64,000 nt of DNA from Actinomycetota bacterium (GCA_016235065.1 JACRMB010000006.1:1-64000), one strand, 5' to 3'; shown: positions 9,067 through 19,390, numbered from the stretch's first letter. Numbers and translations: made by a program. The notes: generated from the sequence alone by a model not told the origin.

Positions 9067-11367
9067 ATGACTTACAACAGCCGCCAAAGAAGAGCCCGGC
9101 GCGGGACTTTCCCCCGGGCGAGAGCAGTCGCAGCCCTGGCGCTGCTTCTCCTGCTGGCGGCATCCCCTGCCATATCCGGCGCCTGGAACTCGGTGAGCGA
9201 AGGCCTTCCCTCCCTGGACAAGGAAGAAGCTTACCGTGCCACCGACGACACCGTCATCTACGATTCCAGCCCCACGCCCAACATCATCGCCGTGCTGCAC
9301 ACCGGCGAGAACCGGATGCTGCTCAAGCCTGAGGAGATCCCAGAGCAGATGAAGCAGGCGCTTGTGGTCATCGAGGACGACCGCTTCTACGAGCATTCGG
9401 GGGTCGATCCGATCGGCATGGCCCGCGCTGTCATGGCTAACTTCACCGAGGCCAAACTGGTCGAGGGCGGCAGCACCATAACCCAGCAGTACATCAAGAA
9501 CACCTACGTCTCCAACGAGCCGACCATGAACCGCAAGCTCAAGGAGGCGATCTACGCCTACGAGCTGGAACAGCGCTGGACCAAGGACCAGATCATCAGC
9601 GAATACCTCAACACGATCTACTTTGGCAATGGCGCCTACGGGCTGCAAGTGGCGTCAATGACATATTTCAACAAGGTGGTGTCGCAGCTGACCCTGCCCG
9701 AATTCGCGCTGCTGGCGGCGATACCCAAGTCACCCGTGGAGTTCTCGCCGTTCACCGAGCCGGAAGCGGCGACGGAGCGGCGCAACCTGGTGCTGGCCAA
9801 GATGCTGCGCCACGGGATGATCAGCCAGGAGGAATACGATTCGGCATCACAGGCGGCGCTGCCCGCACAGCCCTATCCGGTAGGCCCGGAGAGCAACGTC
9901 GCCCCCTATTTCGTGGAGTATATAAAGGAACAGCTGATCGCCCGTTACGGCACCAGACAGACTTTCGAGGGCGGACTGCGGGTCTTCACGACCCTGGACC
10001 TGGGGAAGCAGGCGGCGGCGGAAGGCGCGATCGCCTCGGTGCTCACCGAACCCGGTGACCCCAGCGCGGCGCTGGTCTCGCTGGAGCCGTCCAGCGGCTA
10101 CGTGCGCGCCATGGTCGGCGGCACCAACTTCACCGCGCAGAAGTTCAACGTGGCTACCCAGGGCCATCGCCAGCCGGGTTCGGCCTTCAAGCCGTTCGTG
10201 CTGGCGAGCGCCATGAACAAGGGGATATCCCCCGGGACGACCTTCGTCTCCGAACCCAAGCACATCAGCCTGGGCGGTGGCGGCGCCTTCTGGGATGTCA
10301 GCAATTTCGATTCGTTATATCTCGGGAAGATCAGCCTGGAGAAGGCCACCGTCTATTCGGATAACGCCGTCTACGCCGACCTGATGATGCGGGTGGGGCC
10401 GGGCTCGGTCGCCGACATGGCTCACGCGGCGGGGATCAAGACCAACTTCAGCTCCCAGCCGGCCATCGCCCTGGGCGGGCTCGACAATGGCGTCACGCCG
10501 CTGGAGCTGGCCTCGGCCTACGGCACTTTCGCCAACGGCGGGGTCAAGGTCACCGGCAGCATCGACTTCACCGGCAAGGGAGCAGACCCGATCTCGATAC
10601 TCAAAGTGACCGATTCGCATAACCAGGTCCTCGAAGAGAACAAGATCACGCCGGCGCTGGCGGTCGATCCGGTCATCGCCTATCACGTCAACAACACCCT
10701 CAAGAAGGTCGCCACGACGGGAACCAACCAGTGGAGCAACCTGGGCAGGCCCTGCGCCGGCAAGAGCGGCACTACCGAGGACCATGTTGACGCCTGGTTC
10801 TCGGGCTACACGCCGGACCTGGTGACGACGGTATGGGTGGGTTATCCGGGGCAGCGGACTTCGATGGTGGATATCCGCGGGGTGCGGGTCACCGGCGGCT
10901 CCTGGCCTTCCCAGATCTGGAACATATATATGACTCAGGCGCTGGCCGCGACCGAACCGCACGATTTCGTGAAGCCGCCGAACTCGGACCTGCAGATGGT
11001 CCAGATATGCTCGGATTCAGGCCAGCTCGCCAACAGCTGGTGCCCGAAGAAGGAATCGCGCAGCTTCTTCCCGGGACACCTGCCCACTGAGAAATGCACG
11101 CTGCACAAGGCTCAGGACCTGACCATGCCGAACATCACCGGGATGAAATTCGCGGACGCATACAAGACGGTCAGGGGCATGGGGCTGGAAGTGGATATCG
11201 CCTTCAAGTCAGACCTGACCAAACCGGCGGACACAGTAGTCGACCAGGTGCCGAAGGCGGGCGTTAAGGTGCGCCAGGGTTATAACCGGGTGACGATCAT
11301 CGTCGCCGGGAAGCCTGGCTCGGTGCAGGCGCCGGCTGAGGATAGCCCGGCTACTGAATGGGATTAG
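9067..11367 (+). CDS. Bifunctional class A penicillin-binding protein (PBP1A-like) with PASTA domain
   Basis: Protein of 766 residues from ATG 9067, where an Arg-rich N-terminus precedes a membrane anchor. The glycosyltransferase domain has EDDRFYEHSGVDPIG and GGSTITQQYIKN. The transpeptidase domain has the active-site SxxK in PGSAFKPF, the SDN motif in YSDNAVYADL, and KSGT as the KTG equivalent. A single PASTA domain follows (about residues 680-750: MPNITGMKFADAYKTVRGMG). It polymerises and cross-links peptidoglycan at the outer face of the membrane. An upstream in-frame TTG is possible, but the ATG fits the usual N-terminus better. Confidence 0.95.
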   Translation: MTYNSRQRRARRGTFPRARAVAALALLLLLAASPAISGAWNSVSEGLPSLDKEEAYRATDDTVIYDSSPTPNIIAVLHTGENRMLLKPEEIPEQMKQALVVIEDDRFYEHSGVDPIGMARAVMANFTEAKLVEGGSTITQQYIKNTYVSNEPTMNRKLKEAIYAYELEQRWTKDQIISEYLNTIYFGNGAYGLQVASMTYFNKVVSQLTLPEFALLAAIPKSPVEFSPFTEPEAATERRNLVLAKMLRHGMISQEEYDSASQAALPAQPYPVGPESNVAPYFVEYIKEQLIARYGTRQTFEGGLRVFTTLDLGKQAAAEGAIASVLTEPGDPSAALVSLEPSSGYVRAMVGGTNFTAQKFNVATQGHRQPGSAFKPFVLASAMNKGISPGTTFVSEPKHISLGGGGAFWDVSNFDSLYLGKISLEKATVYSDNAVYADLMMRVGPGSVADMAHAAGIKTNFSSQPAIALGGLDNGVTPLELASAYGTFANGGVKVTGSIDFTGKGADPISILKVTDSHNQVLEENKITPALAVDPVIAYHVNNTLKKVATTGTNQWSNLGRPCAGKSGTTEDHVDAWFSGYTPDLVTTVWVGYPGQRTSMVDIRGVRVTGGSWPSQIWNIYMTQALAATEPHDFVKPPNSDLQMVQICSDSGQLANSWCPKKESRSFFPGHLPTEKCTLHKAQDLTMPNITGMKFADAYKTVRGMGLEVDIAFKSDLTKPADTVVDQVPKAGVKVRQGYNRVTIIVAGKPGSVQAPAEDSPATEWD

Positions 11368-11400
11368 AAAAAGATTATAGGGCGCAGCCTGCTGGGCTAG

Positions 11401-12369
11401 CTACTTCTTCTTTTTGACCCGGCTATAGCGATATAGGCCGGAGCAGGGGATGATCTCCACGCCCTTCTTCTCGAGTTCGTCGAGGAAGAGATTGAGGCCG
11501 ATGGAATCGCTTGAATCGTGACCGGCGATGACCACGTTGACCTTGTACTTCTCGGCCTCTTCGCGGTTCTTCTCGCTGATATGCATGCCGATGAGGGTTC
11601 CGACTCCGGCCGCTGCGAGCTTCTCCAGTGATTCAGAGGGACCGCCGGTGCCTCCGGTCATATCCACCAGGATCTTGCCGGCGCGGCGCTTCTCGCTGCC
11701 GACTACGATGGTGGGGCCGGCGTTGTCGCGCTGGGCCATCTTGTATTCGGGATATTTGAGCAGTTCTTCCTTCACTTCCTTGAGCGTCAGCTTCTCACCC
11801 TTCTTGTCGAAATGCTTCTGAAGGTTCTGGGTGACCAGGTTGTCGCAGGGAGTGTGTACGCACATCAGGGGAATATCGAGCAGCTGGGCGGTCTGGACCG
11901 GGCGCTGGTGGTTGAGCGGCAGCATCCCGCGCATGACCTCGCTGATGCGGCCTTCGAGGACGGCCTCGCCTATGTTGATGGGAACGCCGGCGTTATACCA
12001 GACATCAGCCTGCACGTTCATGACCTCGGACAGCGAAGCAAGCGCCTTGCCCTCGGGATGATGGGCCATCACCAGGTCGACCTTGCGGCCTTTTTCCCGC
12101 AGACGGTCGGCGAGAAGAATCTCCTGGGCTTCCATGTCGACACCGACGATCAGTGACCAGACATCGGTCTGCGGGTCTCCATAAAGGATGCGGCTGTCGG
12201 CGAAAGGATTGGTGAGGCGGTCCTGGTCGTAATCTTCCTTTTCCTCGCCTTTGAGCTTGTCGAATGCTTCTTTTTCTTTGGCGAGAAGCTTGTCGACCTC
12301 GCGTTTGCCCCTGGGGTCGGACTTGATGCCCATCGTCACAGCGAGCTTATAGATCTCTTCGAGTTTCAC
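11401..12369 (-). CDS. NIF3/DUF34-like protein
   Basis: Protein of 322 residues starting at a GTG (12369) with AAAGGAG eight bases upstream; a longer frame lacks a ribosome site. It has the metal-site landmarks of the NIF3/DUF34 family: MAHHPEGKAL in the first half, and IGMHISEKN and AGHDSSDSIGLNLFLDELEKKG near the end. The N-terminal 70 residues are charged and family-divergent. Family members are suspected metal-dependent hydrolases of unknown substrate. It stands between convergent pbp and the glycosylase gene. Confidence 0.75.
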   Translation of the reverse strand: MKLEEIYKLAVTMGIKSDPRGKREVDKLLAKEKEAFDKLKGEEKEDYDQDRLTNPFADSRILYGDPQTDVWSLIVGVDMEAQEILLADRLREKGRKVDLVMAHHPEGKALASLSEVMNVQADVWYNAGVPINIGEAVLEGRISEVMRGMLPLNHQRPVQTAQLLDIPLMCVHTPCDNLVTQNLQKHFDKKGEKLTLKEVKEELLKYPEYKMAQRDNAGPTIVVGSEKRRAGKILVDMTGGTGGPSESLEKLAAAGVGTLIGMHISEKNREEAEKYKVNVVIAGHDSSDSIGLNLFLDELEKKGVEIIPCSGLYRYSRVKKKK

Positions 12370-12465
12370 TATTCCGCTCCTTTCGCGGGAAGTTTCCTGG
12401 TCGCCGTTCCGCGTTTTTGCATCCTGCAACCGGGCTAACCCCAGGTTGTAATTCCTGCCCTGCCT

Positions 12466-13071
12466 TTACCTGCTTACCAGTTTCCGGGAAAGGAAACTGC
12501 TGCCGGCGGCACAGTATCGCCAAAGCCTGTTAGTCCCTACCCTGATGCCGATCCGTGGTGTTGCCACGATCGCCGGTCTTTGCCAATCGGAATCCCGGCC
12601 GTAAACCTTGATATCACCCCGGTAAACCGGGAGCCCATACTGCTCCAGATCGATGCCGAGCGCCTGAGCCAGCTTGCCGGGGCCGTTGGTCAGGTCGTGC
12701 AGCGCATGAACCGGCGCCCGGCGGCGGCGCATCTCTTCGATTCCGTCTGTTGGCTCCAGCGCCCTTATAAGTACGGCGGCCGGTTCACCTTTCCCTTCGC
12801 AGACGATGTTGAGGAGATGGTGCATTCCGTAGGTGAAGTATACATATGCTCTTCCCGGGTCGCCAAACATGGCGCGGTTGCGTTCGGTGCGTCCGCAGGC
12901 GGCGTGGCAGGCCGGGTCATCGCGCTCGTAGGCCTCTGTTTCGACGATGATGCCGCCGACGCCTTTATGCAGGATCTTGCAGCCGATCAGCTCTTTGGCC
13001 ACCGTGTGGACGGTGCGGTCGTAGAAGGCTTTGGGGAGGAGCTTCGAAGTTTTGGGGAAGTGCTTCGGCAA
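12466..13071 (-). CDS. 3-methyladenine DNA glycosylase (AAG/MPG family)
   Basis: Protein of 201 residues, with the usual family size and motifs: an N-terminal LPKAFYDRTVHTVAKELIGC, PACHAACGRTERNRAMFGDPGRAYVYFTYGMHHLLNIV, and NGPGKLAQALGI. It excises alkylated bases in base-excision repair. The apparent start is TTG with AAGGCC upstream. Its product is unrelated to the arginine operon that precedes it on the same strand, though the gap is only 54 bases and read-through is possible. Confidence 0.92.
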   Translation of the reverse strand: MPKHFPKTSKLLPKAFYDRTVHTVAKELIGCKILHKGVGGIIVETEAYERDDPACHAACGRTERNRAMFGDPGRAYVYFTYGMHHLLNIVCEGKGEPAAVLIRALEPTDGIEEMRRRRAPVHALHDLTNGPGKLAQALGIDLEQYGLPVYRGDIKVYGRDSDWQRPAIVATPRIGIRVGTNRLWRYCAAGSSFLSRKLVSR

Positions 13072-13125
13072 CGTGGCCTTCTTTCAGTGACTGGTCAGCA
13101 AAGGAGCAGACAGGAAAAGTCGCGG

Positions 13126-14541
13126 TCATCCCAGCTCGGAAAGGGCCTCCCCCATGCTTTCAAGCCGGGAAACGGCTGCCTGCAACTGCGCCGTCACCTG
13201 CAGGTGGGCGGTGCCGCCGTAGGATTGCTTGCCGTCGATGGCGGATTGCAGGTCGACGACCTGGTAATAGGTGTCGTCGAATGAAGGTTCGACTGCGTTC
13301 AGCTCTTCCAGCGTCAGCTCGCCGAGTTTTTTATCCTCGTCGATGCACTTGCGGACCAGCTGGCCGACGACCCGGTGGGCGTCACGGAAGGGCATGCCTT
13401 TGCCCACGAGGTAGTCAGCCACGTCGGTAGCGAGGGTGAAGCTGCCTTCGGCGGCTTCGCGCATGCGATCCTTGTTCACCTGCAGCGTATTGAGCATCTC
13501 CGCCATGACCGGGACGGTGACCTGTAACGTGTCCACAGTGTCGAAGACGTAGAGTTTGTCTTCCTGCATATCCTTGTTATAAGCCAGCGGCAGGCCGGTT
13601 AGAAGCATGTTGAGTCCCTGATAGTTCGCCGCCACCTTGGCCGCCCGCGCCCGGATCAGTTCGCAGGCGTCGGCGTTCTTCTTCTGGGGCATGATGCTGG
13701 AGCCCGAGGTGAAGGAGTCGGCGATCTCGACAAAGCTGAACTCGGCGCTGCTCCAGAGGATCAGCTCCGCGGCGAGCCGCGACAGATGCATGCTCAGCGT
13801 CGAAGCGGCGCTCAGGTAGTCGAGGGCGAAGTCACGGTTGGAGACGTCGTCCATGGAGTTGTTGCCGGGCCGGTCGAAGCCGAGTTCGGCAGCAGTTTCG
13901 TCACGGTTGATGGGATAGTTGACGCCCGCCAGGGCACCGGCACCAAGCGGCATCACCTGCGCCTCGTCCAGCGCCTGCCAGAGCCGCACGTAATCGCGGG
14001 CGAACATCTCGAAATATGCCAGCAGGTGGTGGGCCAGCAATACCGGTTGGGCCCGCTGCAGGTGGGTGTATCCGGGCATAATGGTCTTGTCGTGGAAGCG
14101 CGCCAGGCTGACGACCGCGTCCATCAGGTGGAAGACGTCCGACAGGTGCTGCTTGAGGTTATCCTGGAGGAACAGGGCCAGGTCGGTCGCGACCTGGTCG
14201 TTGCGGCTCCGGGCCGTGTGCAGCTTCTTGCCGGTGCTGCCAATGATCTCGATCAGGCGTTTCTCGATTGAGCTGTGGATATCTTCGTCAGCAAGATTCA
14301 GGTTGTAATCACCGGTAGCGAACTCGGTCATGATCTGGCCGAGGCCGGTCTCGATCTCCGTGAATTCATCAGCTGTGAGCACGCCATTGTTCGAGAGCAT
14401 CCGGGCGTGGGCCATCGAGCCCTGGATGTCATAGGGGGCGAGGCGCCAGTCGAAGCTTATGGAGGCGTTCAGCTGCTCGAACAGCTCGTGGGGGGGCTGC
14501 TGGAAGCGGCCGGACCAGAATTTTTCGTTGTCTTCTGTCAT
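13126..14541 (-). CDS. argH: Argininosuccinate lyase
   Basis: Protein of 471 residues. The fumarase/aspartase-superfamily signature [18 protein letters not shown] is present, as are [17 protein letters not shown] and [10 protein letters not shown]. It cleaves argininosuccinate to arginine and fumarate, the last step of arginine synthesis. It overlaps argG by four bases and closes the operon. Confidence 0.97.
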   Translation of the reverse strand: MTEDNEKFWSGRFQQPPHELFEQLNASISFDWRLAPYDIQGSMAHARMLSNNGVLTADEFTEIETGLGQIMTEFATGDYNLNLADEDIHSSIEKRLIEIIGSTGKKLHTARSRNDQVATDLALFLQDNLKQHLSDVFHLMDAVVSLARFHDKTIMPGYTHLQRAQPVLLAHHLLAYFEMFARDYVRLWQALDEAQVMPLGAGALAGVNYPINRDETAAELGFDRPGNNSMDDVSNRDFALDYLSAASTLSMHLSRLAAELILWSSAEFSFVEIADSFTSGSSIMPQKKNADACELIRARAAKVAANYQGLNMLLTGLPLAYNKDMQEDKLYVFDTVDTLQVTVPVMAEMLNTLQVNKDRMREAAEGSFTLATDVADYLVGKGMPFRDAHRVVGQLVRKCIDEDKKLGELTLEELNAVEPSFDDTYYQVVDLQSAIDGKQSYGGTAHLQVTAQLQAAVSRLESMGEALSELG

Positions 14542-15740
14542 TTCGCTTTCTTTGCCCAGACTTCCAGCGGCAGGCCCCAGAGTTCGCAGAAACCTTTGGC
14601 GGCGTCGTGGCTGAAGGCGTCTTCGCCGCCGTAGGTGGCCAAGCCGAAGTCATACAGCGAGTCTTCGGATTTGCGGCCCGCGACTACACAGGAACCCTTG
14701 TAGAATTTGAGCCGAACGGTTCCGTTGACCCGTTTCTGGGTCTCGGCCATGAAGGCGCGCAGGGCGTCCATCAGGGGATCGAACCAGCCGCCGTTATAGG
14801 TCATGTCGGCGAACTTCTGCTCTAGCGGGCGCTTGAAATGGATCAGCTCCCGGGGCAGAGTCATATCCTCGATCTCCTTGTGGGCCTGGATCAGCGCCAG
14901 GGCGCCGGGGGTCTCGTAGACCTCCCGCGATTTGATGCCGACCAGCCGGTTCTCCATCATGTCGACCCGGCCGAAACCGTGAGTGCCGGCCAGGCCGTCT
15001 ATCGTCTCAATCAGCTCGACCAGCGGCATCCGGATGCCATCGAGGGCCACGGGCACGCCAGCCTCGTAAACCACTTCCATATACTCCGGATCTTCGGGCG
15101 CCGCCGTGGGCGCCGTGGTCACGGCGAAAGCGTCTTCCGGCGGTTCCACCCAAGGGTCTTCCAGCGGCCCGCACTCTACCGTGCGGCCCCAGAGGTTCTC
15201 GTCGATGCTGTAGGGGCTGTCCTTCTTGAGCGGCGTCGGGATGTTGCGCTCGGCGGCGTATTCCAGCGCCTCTTCCCGGGTCATGTTCCAGTCCCGCGCG
15301 GGGGCCAGTATCTCCAGGGAAGGATCCAGCGAACGGATGCCCAGGTCGAAGCGCACCTGGTCGTTGCCCTTGGCGGTGCAGCCGTGGGCGATGGTGCCGG
15401 CTCCGGAAGCATGGGCTATCTCTACCAGCTTCTTGCAGATGAGCGGCCGCGACAGGGCGCTGACCAGCACGTATTTTTCCTCGTAAAGGGCGTTGGCCGC
15501 CAGCGCCGGCAGGATGAAGTCGTTGGCGAATTCCTCGCGGGCGTCGATGACGTGGGCCTCGACCGCGCCGATATCCAGCGCCTTTTGGCGATGCTGCTCG
15601 AGCCCGGACGCGCGGCCGGCGTCGATCAATACGGCGACGGTATCGAGTTCGTACTTCTCCTTGAGCCAGGCGATCATCACCGAAGTGTCGAGTCCGCCGG
15701 AATATGCCAGTACTACCCGCTTGTCGTTATTGCTGTTCAA
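14538..15740 (-). CDS. argG: Argininosuccinate synthase
   Basis: Protein of 400 residues with the ATP-pyrophosphatase motif AYSGGLDTSV at the N-terminus and the conserved GCTAKGNDQVRFD and SPYSIDENLWGRTVECG segments. It joins citrulline and aspartate with ATP. The start overlaps the argR stop and the stop overlaps the argH start, each as ATGA, so the three genes are translationally coupled. Confidence 0.97.
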   Translation of the reverse strand: MNSNNDKRVVLAYSGGLDTSVMIAWLKEKYELDTVAVLIDAGRASGLEQHRQKALDIGAVEAHVIDAREEFANDFILPALAANALYEEKYVLVSALSRPLICKKLVEIAHASGAGTIAHGCTAKGNDQVRFDLGIRSLDPSLEILAPARDWNMTREEALEYAAERNIPTPLKKDSPYSIDENLWGRTVECGPLEDPWVEPPEDAFAVTTAPTAAPEDPEYMEVVYEAGVPVALDGIRMPLVELIETIDGLAGTHGFGRVDMMENRLVGIKSREVYETPGALALIQAHKEIEDMTLPRELIHFKRPLEQKFADMTYNGGWFDPLMDALRAFMAETQKRVNGTVRLKFYKGSCVVAGRKSEDSLYDFGLATYGGEDAFSHDAAKGFCELWGLPLEVWAKKAK

Positions 15741-16192
15741 GTCATTAACCCTTTCAAAATCTTTACCATGTTTTTCGCCGTGCCTCCGTCTGCCAGCACC
15801 AGCAGTACCGTGTCATCGCCGGCTACCGTGCCGATGATATCGTCGCGCTCCAGTCCGTCGATGGCCAGCCCTACAGTCGGCGCTGTTCCGGGCTCGGACC
15901 TTACTACCACCAGGTTCTGGGCCGCCTTCACTGTCGCTTCCGACTCGGTGAGCACCCGAGCCAGCGTCTCGTTCGGATCTCGGCGCACCCGCGGCGGCGG
16001 CACCATGTAGCGCACCTTGCCGTCACGGTCGGTACCCTTCTGCACTCCCAGTTCCCTCATGTCGCGGGAAACAGTCGCCTGGGTCACCTTGCATCCCGAC
16101 TTCTGCAGTGACGCCTGCAGCTCCGCCTGGGTCGAAAGCCGTTTCTGCCTGATCAGCGACTCGATCAGCTGCTGGCGGTCACGCTTGCGCAT
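15737..16192 (-). CDS. argR: Arginine repressor
   Basis: Protein of 151 residues. The N-terminal winged helix has VTQATVSRDMRELGV; the C-terminal oligomerisation and arginine-binding domain has GLERDDIIGTVAGDDTVLLV. The regulator lies inside the operon it presumably controls; a candidate ARG-box region precedes argJ. It may also act as an activator of catabolism, which cannot be judged here. Confidence 0.95.
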   Translation of the reverse strand: MRKRDRQQLIESLIRQKRLSTQAELQASLQKSGCKVTQATVSRDMRELGVQKGTDRDGKVRYMVPPPRVRRDPNETLARVLTESEATVKAAQNLVVVRSEPGTAPTVGLAIDGLERDDIIGTVAGDDTVLLVLADGGTAKNMVKILKGLMT

Positions 16193-16258
16193 CGCTCATC
16201 ATGCTTTCGTGTCTGCCATCAGCTGGTTGCATCGTCCATCAATCTTTCGGGCGGCCTG

Positions 16259-17167
16259 TCATGCATCATCGCCCATCAGCTTCTTCAACAGTTCCTTCTG
16301 CGCGTGCAGACGGTTCTCCGCCTGCTGGAAGACGACTGACTGCGGCCCGTCGATGACCCTGGCAGAGATCTCCTCGCCGCGATGAGCCGGCAGGCAGTGC
16401 ATGACCCGGCAATCCGGACCGGCCGCCTCGAGCAGTTCCTCGTCGATGCGGTAGGGTTCGAGGCGCCGGCTCTTCTCCGGCACCCGCTGCTGGCCCATGC
16501 TGAACCAGACATCGGTGTATAAGAAATCAGCGTTCGCGACCGCCTCCTGCGGGTTATAGGTAAATTCCACAGTCCCCCCACCCTGGGCTGCCAGTTCATG
16601 GGCCTCAGCAATCGCCCAGTCGGGTGGCGCCAGTTCCGGCGGCGTACATACCACTACATGAGCGCCGACCAGAGCGCAGATATTCGTCAGCGAAGTCGAT
16701 ACGTTGTTGCCGTCGCCCAGGTAGACCACTTTCACTTTCGTTAGGTCGTCATGGAACTGCGAGATGGTCATCAGGTCAGCAAGAGCCTGGCACGGATGCC
16801 GCTCGTCGGTGAGCCCGTTGATGACCGGGATCTTCGACGCCGCCGCGAATTTCTCCAGGTCCTCCTGGCTGTAGGTGCGAATGACCAGGCCGTCGAGATA
16901 GCGCGACAGCACCTCCGCCGTGTCTTCGAGGGTCTCCCCCCGTCCCAGCTGCATCTCGCGCTCAGAGATGAACATGACATGGCCGCCCAGCTCGTAAGCG
17001 CCCACGGTGAAGGAAACCCGGGTGCGAGTGGATGGCTTGGCGAAGATCATGCCGAGCGACTTGCCCGAGAGGATGTCGGAGTGCTCGCCCATATTGGCCT
17101 TGGCCGATTCCACCAGCTCGATGATCTCGGCGTTGGATAAGTCAGTTACTTTTAGGAAGTGGCGCAT
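16259..17167 (-). CDS. argF: Ornithine carbamoyltransferase
   Basis: Protein of 302 residues. The carbamoyl-phosphate loop STRTRVSF, the HPCQALADL motif and the HCLPAHRGEE motif near the C-terminus identify it. It makes citrulline from ornithine. The gene is followed by argR after a 66-base gap and preceded by argD. Confidence 0.97.
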   Translation of the reverse strand: MRHFLKVTDLSNAEIIELVESAKANMGEHSDILSGKSLGMIFAKPSTRTRVSFTVGAYELGGHVMFISEREMQLGRGETLEDTAEVLSRYLDGLVIRTYSQEDLEKFAAASKIPVINGLTDERHPCQALADLMTISQFHDDLTKVKVVYLGDGNNVSTSLTNICALVGAHVVVCTPPELAPPDWAIAEAHELAAQGGGTVEFTYNPQEAVANADFLYTDVWFSMGQQRVPEKSRRLEPYRIDEELLEAAGPDCRVMHCLPAHRGEEISARVIDGPQSVVFQQAENRLHAQKELLKKLMGDDA

Positions 17168-17182
17168 TATATAGACCTCGGT

Positions 17183-18388
17183 TCAGGACGACAGGGCGGT
17201 CTGCAGAAATTCGACCACCTGCTCGATCATTCCTTCTTCCACCACCAGCGGCGGCAGGAAGCGGACCGTGTTCTCTGACGTATTATTCAGGATAATCTTC
17301 TGCTCCAGCGCCGCTGCGACAACCGCGGCTGCCTTCGGCTCATGTAGGTCTATGGCCAGCATCAGGCCGAGGCCGCGCACTTCCGAGACCAGCCCCTCAG
17401 CCTTCAGTTTATCCAGAAGCGAGTGCATGTAGTCGCCCTTGGCCTGCACGCTGGTGAGGAAATCCGGCGCCGTCAGCTCGTTGAGCACGGCCAGACCTGC
17501 TGCACAGGGAACCGGACCGCCGCCAAAAGTGGAGCCATGCATGCCGGGACCGAGCACGTCGGAGTACTCCTGTGTGGCAACAGTTGCGCCGATCGGCAAG
17601 GCGCCGCCCAGGCTCTTGGCCAGGGTCATGACATCCGGCTTGATTCCGTAATGCTCGTAGGCGAACAGCTCGCCGGTACGCCCGAGGCCGGACTGCACCT
17701 CGTCGAAGATAAGCAGGGCGTGATGCTCGTCGGCCAGCTTACGCGCGGCTTCCACATATTCCTGGTCGAGCGGATAAACTCCACTCTCGCCCAGCACCAG
17801 CTCCAGGATGACCGCGCAGACGCCACCGTCGAAGACCGACTTCAGCGCGCTGATGTCGTTTCGCGGCACATAAATGAATCCTGGAAGCAACGGTTTGAAC
17901 GGACCCTGCTTGGAAGGCTGCCCGGTAGCTGACAGGGTCGCCATCGTCCGCCCGTGGAAGCTTTCCTCCAGGGTGATGATGCGATGCTTGTCGCCAATGG
18001 CGATGCCGTCGCCGGCCGCGGCAGCAAAATCATGCCCATACTTGCGCGCCAGTTTTATGGCGCACTCGTTGGCCTCAGCGCCGCTGTTGGAAAAGAAGAT
18101 CTTGCCGCCGAGACTCAGCTCCGAGATCCGCTGGGCCAGCTCGCCGCCGGGCTTGGTGTAATAAAGGTTACAGGTATGGATCAACTCCGCCAGTTGCGCC
18201 TGGGCCGCCTTGACCACAGCCGGATGGCAATGCCCCAGGTTGTTGATGGAAAGGCCGGAGGCGAAATCGAGATAGGCATCGCCCTCCTCGTCATAGAGGT
18301 AGCAGCCGTTCCCCCGAACGAAGGCGACCTGCTGCCGCCCGTAGGTGGGCATGACGTACTTCTCGTATTGTTCGATGATGCCGCTCAT
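17183..18388 (-). CDS. argD: Acetylornithine aminotransferase
   Basis: Protein of 401 residues from ATG 18388 (MSGIIEQYEKYVMPTYGRQ); a longer frame upstream has no family similarity. The PLP lysine lies in DVMTLAKSLGGALPIGA, preceded by LLIFDEVQSGLGRTG. It transaminates acetylglutamate semialdehyde and may also serve lysine synthesis as in other bacteria. GAGGC lies a few bases before the start. Confidence 0.95.
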   Translation of the reverse strand: MSGIIEQYEKYVMPTYGRQQVAFVRGNGCYLYDEEGDAYLDFASGLSINNLGHCHPAVVKAAQAQLAELIHTCNLYYTKPGGELAQRISELSLGGKIFFSNSGAEANECAIKLARKYGHDFAAAAGDGIAIGDKHRIITLEESFHGRTMATLSATGQPSKQGPFKPLLPGFIYVPRNDISALKSVFDGGVCAVILELVLGESGVYPLDQEYVEAARKLADEHHALLIFDEVQSGLGRTGELFAYEHYGIKPDVMTLAKSLGGALPIGATVATQEYSDVLGPGMHGSTFGGGPVPCAAGLAVLNELTAPDFLTSVQAKGDYMHSLLDKLKAEGLVSEVRGLGLMLAIDLHEPKAAAVVAAALEQKIILNNTSENTVRFLPPLVVEEGMIEQVVEFLQTALSS

Positions 18389-18455
18389 GCTGGCCTCATG
18401 CTTCCCATGTAGTCTGATTGAACCATGCTCATGATTGTCGGTTCGCTCATATGGC

Positions 18456-19331
18456 TCACACCTCGATTTTCGTACCAATGCCGGACTTGGTGAAGACTTC
18501 CAGCAGCACCGCATGCGGTACCCGGCCGTCGATTATGTGGGCGCTGTGGACACCGCCGCTGAGCGCCCGGCTGACTGCCCGCAACTTGGGGATCATCCCC
18601 TTGGAGATGGCGCTATCTTCAATCATCCGGTCGACTTCCGCAAGGGAGCATTGGGAGATGAGCGAATCGGGCTTGTCGACGTCGGCGTAGAGCCCCTCAA
18701 CATCGGTGAGGAAGATCGCCTTCTCAGCCTCGAGGGCCATGGCCAGAGCCGAGGCCACCTCGTCGGCGTTGATGTTATAACTGGTGCCGTTTTCGTCAGC
18801 GCCGACCGAAGCAACCACCGGAATGAAATCTTCGCCCAGGCTTTCCAGAACCTCGGTGTTGATGTCGACGATGCGCCCCACCTGGCCCAGGTCGATCTCC
18901 TCGCCGCCCTCGCCGGGGACGGTGCGTTTCTCCGCCATGATCAGCTGGCCGTCGTCGCCGCCGAGGCCGACCGCGGGAACGCCGTGCTGGTTGATCAACG
19001 CCACGACTTCCTTGTTGACCTTGCCCATCAGCACCATCTTGGCCAGCTCCATGGTCGCCTCATCGGTGACCCGCAACCCCTCTATGAACTTGACCTCCAT
19101 GGAGAGCTTCTCCATGTAGGAACTGATATCCGGGCCGCCGCCATGGACGATGACCGGATTCATGCCCACGTACTTGCATAGGGCGATATCGGTGGCGAAG
19201 CCCTCCTTGAGCTCGTCGCTCTTCATGGCGGCGCCGCCGTACTTGATGACGACAGTCTTGCCGGAGAACTGCTTGATATAAGGCAGCGCCTCCAGGAGGA
19301 TCTCGACCCGCTTCTGATGTTTTTCTGTCAT
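18456..19331 (-). CDS. argB: Acetylglutamate kinase
   Basis: Protein of 291 residues with VVIKYGGAAM near the N-terminus and VHGGGPDISSYM for substrate and phosphate binding. It phosphorylates N-acetylglutamate, usually the arginine-controlled step in organisms with ArgJ. A REP-like hairpin lies between it and argJ. Confidence 0.96.
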   Translation of the reverse strand: MTEKHQKRVEILLEALPYIKQFSGKTVVIKYGGAAMKSDELKEGFATDIALCKYVGMNPVIVHGGGPDISSYMEKLSMEVKFIEGLRVTDEATMELAKMVLMGKVNKEVVALINQHGVPAVGLGGDDGQLIMAEKRTVPGEGGEEIDLGQVGRIVDINTEVLESLGEDFIPVVASVGADENGTSYNINADEVASALAMALEAEKAIFLTDVEGLYADVDKPDSLISQCSLAEVDRMIEDSAISKGMIPKLRAVSRALSGGVHSAHIIDGRVPHAVLLEVFTKSGIGTKIEV

Positions 19332-19345
19332 GTAGCCTCCCTCAT

Positions 19346-19386
19346 GGGGACATATTAAATTCGCTCCGCGAATTCTATGTGTCCCC
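19346..19386. repeat. REP-like hairpin between argJ and argB
   Basis: Outer arms GGGGACAT and ATGTGTCCCC and inner arms AATTCGC and GCGAATT form a long imperfect palindrome. It shares the GTGTCCCC end with the element at 8901-8945. Within the arg transcript it would fold into a stem-loop and could affect argB expression or mRNA stability. Confidence 0.5.
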
Positions 19387-19390
19387 CAGG

